From contig JBKQSL010000091.1 of NCBI GenBank assembly GCA_052143655.1, positions 1 through 28,114 on the forward strand: a DNA stretch of 28,114 nt. The letters run 5' to 3'. Below, in pieces: positions 24,874 through 28,114 of the stretch (its first letter is position 1; each line of letters begins with the position of its first letter). The DNA is from CAVSUR01 sp052143655 (lineage in GTDB: Bacteria > Actinomycetota > Actinomycetes > Streptosporangiales > Streptosporangiaceae). The notes under the pieces were generated by a model. The model saw only the letters and a list, made by a program, of their open reading frames with translations. It had not been told where the DNA came from and made no database searches. The position numbers were made by a program, and so were the translations under genes.

Positions 24874-24960
24874 GAGGTTCGCGCCGCCGGACGGCGGCCG
24901 GCTGCCCGGAGGCAGTGCCGCCCGCCCCGGGCCACCGGATCCCGGGGAGCGGCCCGGCGG

Positions 24961-25353
24961 TCAGCCGGAGCCAGCGGCCGAGTACCGCTGCTCCGGCCAG
25001 AACGGCCACTCCTCGAACAAGCGGCAGCGGCCGTCGGCGTCCAGCCGCAGCACCCACAGGTCCCGGTACTCCTGATGCACCGGATCGCCGTACCGGACCT
25101 CGGCGCGCACCACGGCGGTGGGGCCGTCAACCGCCACGATCTCGGTCGCCAGCGTGAACACCTCTTCCGGGCCCTGGCGCTCGGCCTCCCACATCTGCCC
25201 GATCGCATCCAGCCCGGTCACCGGCGCCTCGTAGGGTGCCTGCCGGTAGGTCGCGTCGGGCGTGAACAGGGCCGCCAGCGGCCCGGTCCCCGGCGCCCGC
25301 CACGCGGCCTCGTACCCGGCTAGCCACCCGCGCACCATCTCCCGGTCGGTCAC
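24961..25353 (-). CDS. SnoaL/NTF2-like protein
   Basis: 130 residues if GTG 25353 is used; ATG 25338 is an alternative and neither has a clear ribosome site. The pattern WLAGYEAAWRAPGTGPLAALFTPDATYRQAPYEAPVTGLDAI, then VRAEVRY, LWVLRLDADGRCRLFEEWPFWPEQRY, is typical of SnoaL-like members of the NTF2 superfamily. These are small alpha+beta barrels that act as isomerases, hydrolases or binding proteins. No specific reaction can be assigned. The gene diverges from the P-loop/VOC gene with about 80 bases between starts. Confidence 0.75.
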   Translation of the reverse strand: MTDREMVRGWLAGYEAAWRAPGTGPLAALFTPDATYRQAPYEAPVTGLDAIGQMWEAERQGPEEVFTLATEIVAVDGPTAVVRAEVRYGDPVHQEYRDLWVLRLDADGRCRLFEEWPFWPEQRYSAAGSG

Positions 25354-25419
25354 CTGACCATGGTGCCCGGCCGATCCCCGGCTGGCCAGCCGTCCAGCCG
25401 CGCCGTGCTGGCCGCCATC

Positions 25420-25425
25420 TAGCAT
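25420..25425 (+). promoter_or_regulatory. -10 element of a probable leaderless promoter
   Basis: TAGCAT fits TANNNT and ends six bases before GTG 25432, so transcription would begin at the start codon. No good -35 is seen, but there is also no ribosome site, which agrees with a leaderless transcript. Confidence 0.4.
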
Positions 25426-25431
25426 GGCCGG

Positions 25432-26397
25432 GTGCTGATCTGGCTGAACGGGGCGTTCGGGGCGGGTAAGACCGTGACCGCGGCTGAGCTGGCGCGGCTG
25501 GTTCCGCAGAGCCGCCTTTTCGACCCTGAGCAGGTCGGCTACGTCCTGCAAGCACAGCTGGCCGACCAGCCGGCCGTCGATTTCCAGGACTGGCCGGCCT
25601 GGCGCGCGCTGGTGGCGGCGAACGCCGCCGAGCTAGCTGGCCAGACCGGGCAGCATCTGGTCGCGCCGCAGACCGTGCTGGCGCAGCGGTATCTGGACGA
25701 GATCTTCGCCCGGCTGCGGGCGGCGCGGCTGCCGGTGTTCCACGTGCTGCTCGACGCGGCGGACGTCGTGCTGCGCCAGCGGATCGAGGAAAGCGAGGAG
25801 GCCCGGCAGTGGCGGCTGGATCACCTGCCCGCGTACCAGACGGCCCGGCCCTGGCTGATCCGGGCCGCTGACCTGGTGCTGGACACTACCGCCTTGACTG
25901 CGGTGCAGGCCGCTGGGCAGATCGCGGCGGCACTGCCAGGGCCGGTCATCGGCCTGGGCTCGGCTGCCCCGGGTAATGTCCCGCTGGCGGCGTCGGCCGC
26001 GCCGCCGCGGCGTGTCCGGCAGACCTACCGCAACGGCGTGCTGGTGATCGTCGTTGACTGCTCGGATCTGGGCCGGTCGGCGCGCTTCTGGACCCAGGCG
26101 CTCGGATACGCGGCCAGGCCGCCGACCGGGCCGTACCAGTGCCTGCTGCCGGCCGACGGCGTCGGCATCGAGGTGCTGCTCCAGCAGGTCGGCGACGCCA
26201 AGCGCCAGAAGAACCGGCTGCACCTGGACTTGCGCACCCTCGACCTGGACGGGGAAGTCCGGCGGCTGCTCGAGCTCGGCGCGACTCAGCGCACCGCCGA
26301 GGCCGTCGTCGAGGACGACTGGCGCTGGCATGTGCTGGCCGACCCGGACGGGAACGAGTTCTGCGTGCTCCGGCCGCCTTTCGGCCTCGGTCACTAG
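25432..26397 (+). CDS. TmrB-like P-loop protein fused to a VOC/glyoxalase-like domain
   Basis: 321 residues, GTG start. Residues 1-170 are a P-loop domain: Walker A GAFGAGKT (7-14), FDPEQVGYVLQ, and VFHVLLDAADVVLRQRIEES, with a C-terminal RAADLVLDTTALT. The layout matches TmrB-like and shikimate-kinase-like ATP-binding proteins; TmrB gives tunicamycin resistance. After an Ala/Pro linker, residues about 203-318 form a VOC domain like the glyoxalase/bleomycin-resistance group: VLVIVVDCSDLGRSARFWTQ, NRLHLDLRTLDLDGEV and LADPDGNEFCVLRP. One protein thus joins a possible small-molecule kinase with a small-molecule binding or modifying domain. A resistance or detoxification role is inference. Its stop overlaps that of a short convergent ORF. 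Confidence 0.8.
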   Translation: MLIWLNGAFGAGKTVTAAELARLVPQSRLFDPEQVGYVLQAQLADQPAVDFQDWPAWRALVAANAAELAGQTGQHLVAPQTVLAQRYLDEIFARLRAARLPVFHVLLDAADVVLRQRIEESEEARQWRLDHLPAYQTARPWLIRAADLVLDTTALTAVQAAGQIAAALPGPVIGLGSAAPGNVPLAASAAPPRRVRQTYRNGVLVIVVDCSDLGRSARFWTQALGYAARPPTGPYQCLLPADGVGIEVLLQQVGDAKRQKNRLHLDLRTLDLDGEVRRLLELGATQRTAEAVVEDDWRWHVLADPDGNEFCVLRPPFGLGH

Positions 26398-26480
26398 AGC
26401 TCGCCGCGCTCGGCGAGGGAGTCGCGGAACCCGCCGATTGCCGTGCGCTGGTCGGTCCCCAGCTCGTCAGCGACGACCAT
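26394..26480 (-). pseudogene. Short convergent ORF, possible gene end or remnant
   Basis: 28 codons read MVVADELGTDQRTAIGGFRD and then SLAERGEL, with the stop overlapping the P-loop/VOC stop in CTAG. The composition is protein-like (no run of Arg or Pro), unlike the other frames here. Upstream in the same frame a stop appears after about 20 codons. It could be a very small gene or the surviving end of a larger one; I do not recognise it. Confidence 0.25.
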
Positions 26481-26699
26481 GTCCGTGCCGGAAGGCCCTG
26501 CAGTGGGATCCGGACTCGGCTGGCCAGCACCTGCTCAGCGCGGAAGGCGCCGGGCGGCCGGGCCAGCCCGGGCTCGCCTCGCCCGGAGGACCCGGCCGGT
26601 GACCTTTGCCCATGGCGGGCAGCATGATCCGGCGGTGGGGTTAATACAGCTAGTTAAGATGACTAGTTAAGATGACTAGCGGCGCTGGAAGGAGGCGCC
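26398..26699. other. Intergenic region before the flavodoxin operon
   Basis: Apart from the short minus-strand ORF ending at 26394, this 300-bp stretch holds no recognisable gene. Its right end carries the three 13-bp iterons (26640-26678), a sharp AT-rich patch in otherwise very GC-rich DNA, and the GGAAGGAGG ribosome site of the flavodoxin gene at 26687-26695. Confidence 0.6.
26640..26678 (+). promoter_or_regulatory. Three 13-bp iterons upstream of the flavodoxin gene
   Basis: GTTAATACAGCTA (26640-26652) is followed by two identical copies of GTTAAGATGACTA (26653-26665 and 26666-26678). The array ends 21 bases before the start codon. CTAG occurs at each of the three junctions or ends. Its position and near one-turn spacing suggest a regulator-binding array overlapping the promoter. 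Confidence 0.7.
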
Positions 26700-27233
26700 A
26701 TGCGAGTCCTCATCGCATACGGGTCCGAGCGGGGCGGCACCGCCGGGCTGGCGGCCATGATCGGTGACGAATTGTCCGCGCACGGGTTCGACACCGCGGT
26801 GCTCCCGGCCGGGAAGGCCGGGAAGATAGCCGCCGGTGACTTCGGCGCCGTGCTGATCGCCGGGGCGCTGTACGCCGGCCGGTGGCATCCCGATGCCCGC
26901 CGGTTCGCCCGGCGCAACGCCGAGGTGCTGCGGCAGGTTCCGGTCTGGCTGGTCGCCAGCGGGCCGCTGGACGGCTCAGCGCAGGCCCGGGCAATCCCGC
27001 CCGTGTCACACGTGGCCCAGGTGATGTCCCTGGTCGGCGCGCGCGGGCAGGTCACGTTCGGCGGCCGGCTGGCCCCCGACGTCAAGGGGTTCCCGGCTCA
27101 CGCCATGGCCAGGAAGCACGCCAGTGACTGGCGCGACCGTGAGCACATCCGGCAGTGGGCCGCGACCGTCGCCGCTGAGCTGCACCGGACGGGCTCGGCC
27201 GGGCTGAGCCACGCGGGCGGAGCGGCCCGGTGA
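26700..27233 (+). CDS. Flavodoxin-domain protein
   Basis: 177 residues. ATG 26700 follows GGAAGGAGG. The start MRVLIAYGSERGGTAGLAAMIGDEL is the FMN phosphate-binding loop of flavodoxins, followed by VLIAGALYAGRWHPDARRF and VWLVASGPLDG. This is the group of HemG-like, menaquinone-dependent protoporphyrinogen oxidase-type flavodoxin proteins common in actinobacteria. It should bind FMN and carry electrons in the cytoplasm; a role in haem synthesis cannot be claimed. Its stop overlaps the next start in GTGA, so it leads a coupled operon with an SRPBCC protein and a membrane protein. The iteron array upstream implies dedicated control. Confidence 0.82.
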   Translation: MRVLIAYGSERGGTAGLAAMIGDELSAHGFDTAVLPAGKAGKIAAGDFGAVLIAGALYAGRWHPDARRFARRNAEVLRQVPVWLVASGPLDGSAQARAIPPVSHVAQVMSLVGARGQVTFGGRLAPDVKGFPAHAMARKHASDWRDREHIRQWAATVAAELHRTGSAGLSHAGGAAR

Positions 27234-27913
27234 GCGGCAGCACGCGGGCGGCGCGGCACCGGGGCGGCGCAGCCGCCGTCGGCCTCGCGCTGGCCGCGGC
27301 GGCCGAGGCTGCGACCTACCACTGGTGGCGTGAGTGGTGCCTGAACTGGGGCGCCACCGCGCAGGAGCGGGCACGGCGGCTGCCCGGCGACGAGTTGCTG
27401 GCCAGCCCGGATATCGTGTCGACCCGGGTGACCTGGATCGGGGCACCGCCAGAGGGGATCTGGCCGTGGCTGGTGCAGATGGGACCAGGCCGGGGCGGTG
27501 CTTACACCTACGACTGGATCGAGAACCTGTTCGGCCTGGGCATGCACAGCGCGGACGAGATCCTGCCGCAGTACCAGGATCTGAGGGTCGGGGACGTGCA
27601 GCAGCTCGGCAAGCGAGGCCCGCGGCTGCGGGTCGCCGTGCTCGACCCGCAGCGGGCGCTGGTGATGCGCTCCGACGACGGCAACTGGGTATGGGCGTTC
27701 GTACTCGAGCCGGCGAGCGACGGCACGCGGCTGATCAGCCGTAACCGCATCGCCACGCCCAGCGCCGCGCGGCCGGCCCGGGTGGTGAACAGGTACCTGA
27801 TGGAACCGGGCAGCCTGATCATGGAGCGCAGGATGCTGCTAGGCATCCGGGACCGTGCCGAGCGCAGTAACGCCGCCGGCGTCCGGAGTACTCCCGGCGG
27901 CGTGGCATCGTGA
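27230..27913 (+). CDS. SRPBCC-family protein with N-terminal hydrophobic segment
   Basis: 227 residues. GTG 27230 overlaps the flavodoxin stop (GTGA). After a basic N-terminus a short Ala-rich hydrophobic segment (AAAVGLALAAAAEAATY) may anchor the protein or act as a signal. The remainder shows the START/SRPBCC-like pattern: STRVTWIGAPPEGIWPWLVQMG, GAYTYDWIENLFG, DVQQLGKRGPRLRVAVLDPQRALVMR and NWVWAFVLEPASDGTRLISRNR. Such proteins bind hydrophobic small molecules in a deep pocket; the ligand is unknown. The gene is part of the flavodoxin operon and is followed after four bases by a membrane protein gene. Confidence 0.78.
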   Translation: MSGSTRAARHRGGAAAVGLALAAAAEAATYHWWREWCLNWGATAQERARRLPGDELLASPDIVSTRVTWIGAPPEGIWPWLVQMGPGRGGAYTYDWIENLFGLGMHSADEILPQYQDLRVGDVQQLGKRGPRLRVAVLDPQRALVMRSDDGNWVWAFVLEPASDGTRLISRNRIATPSAARPARVVNRYLMEPGSLIMERRMLLGIRDRAERSNAAGVRSTPGGVAS

Positions 27914-27917
27914 GATC

Positions 27918-28114
27918 GTGATGCTGACGCGAGCACTGGCGGCGGCGCCGGCCCGGCTGGCCGGCGGTCACCTGGCGCTGGGCGGCGGCGGGCTGGCCCA
28001 CTTTCTCATCCGGCTGTTCATCTGGCACGAGATGTGGCGGCTGGCCCGGTCCGTCTGGCGGATCCCGACGTTCGGCCCGATCATTGTGATCGTCGTGGTG
28101 GCGGCCCTGGTTGT
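27918..28114 (+). CDS. Membrane protein, N-terminal part, cut by the window end
   Basis: The frame opens at GTG 27918 or ATG 27921, four to seven bases after the SRPBCC stop, and runs open to the end of the window. It reads MLTRALAAAPARLAGGHLAL, then LAHFLIRLFIWHEMWRLARS and VWRIPTFGPIIVIVVVAALV. There is at least one clear transmembrane helix at the end and a Trp/Arg-rich amphipathic stretch before it. The family is not recognisable from 65 residues. The tight spacing places it in the flavodoxin-SRPBCC operon. Confidence 0.6.
   Translation, partial: MMLTRALAAAPARLAGGHLALGGGGLAHFLIRLFIWHEMWRLARSVWRIPTFGPIIVIVVVAALV

Noticed and set aside
26640..26678. Iterons as a replication origin
   Set aside because: There are only three short copies, no Rep gene or DnaA boxes, and they sit at promoter distance from a gene.

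Overview
The window is very GC-rich, gene-dense actinobacterial chromosome. It carries ergothioneine genes, F420-type PPOX proteins, an ECF42-like sigma factor with its YCII/DGPF partner, an FHA protein and apparently leaderless TANNNT promoters. Together these point to a filamentous or soil actinomycete (Streptosporangiales/Streptomyces-like). The exact taxon cannot be read from the sequence. I saw no rRNA, tRNA, CRISPR array, intact insertion sequence or phage genes.

Layout. Positions 1-244 hold the 3' end of a PPOX gene. A secreted PQQ-propeller/IPT protein follows (342-2552). At 2589-4224 a CGNR zinc-finger regulator and a DMT exporter diverge, with start codons overlapping in one CATG and mirror-image promoters. 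At 4334-6472 lies an unusual FHA-linker-PrsW intramembrane protease, then an AlkA-like DNA glycosylase (6766-7719). The minus strand at 7716-12135 carries a tight egtA-egtB-egtC-egtD operon for ergothioneine; egtE is not in the window. A 680-bp stretch without an intact gene separates it from a secreted phosphoesterase (12815-14620) and a small secreted AOC/dirigent-like barrel protein (14790-15287).

Positions 15576-22203 look like an omega-amino-acid (beta-alanine/GABA) catabolic block: methylmalonate-semialdehyde dehydrogenase, a class III aminotransferase and a GabT-type aminotransferase with a coupled 49-codon membrane ORF. The ECF42-like sigma gene and a YCII/DGPF gene sit inside the block. 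A TGTCGA-type promoter precedes the YCII gene, as expected for a sigma target.

The right end is accessory in character: a secreted lysozyme-like protein with a ricin-type lectin domain, a 5'-truncated pcaB-like fragment starting at a 19-bp tandem duplication, a PPOX protein behind a MerR/SoxR-like promoter, a SnoaL-like protein, a TmrB-like P-loop/VOC fusion, and a flavodoxin-SRPBCC-membrane protein operon preceded by three 13-bp iterons. The window ends inside that last membrane gene.

The most distinctive items are the FHA-PrsW fusion, the P-loop/VOC fusion, the mirror-image leaderless divergent pair and the two operator-like arrays at 24.85 and 26.65 kb. None can be called a new system from sequence alone.
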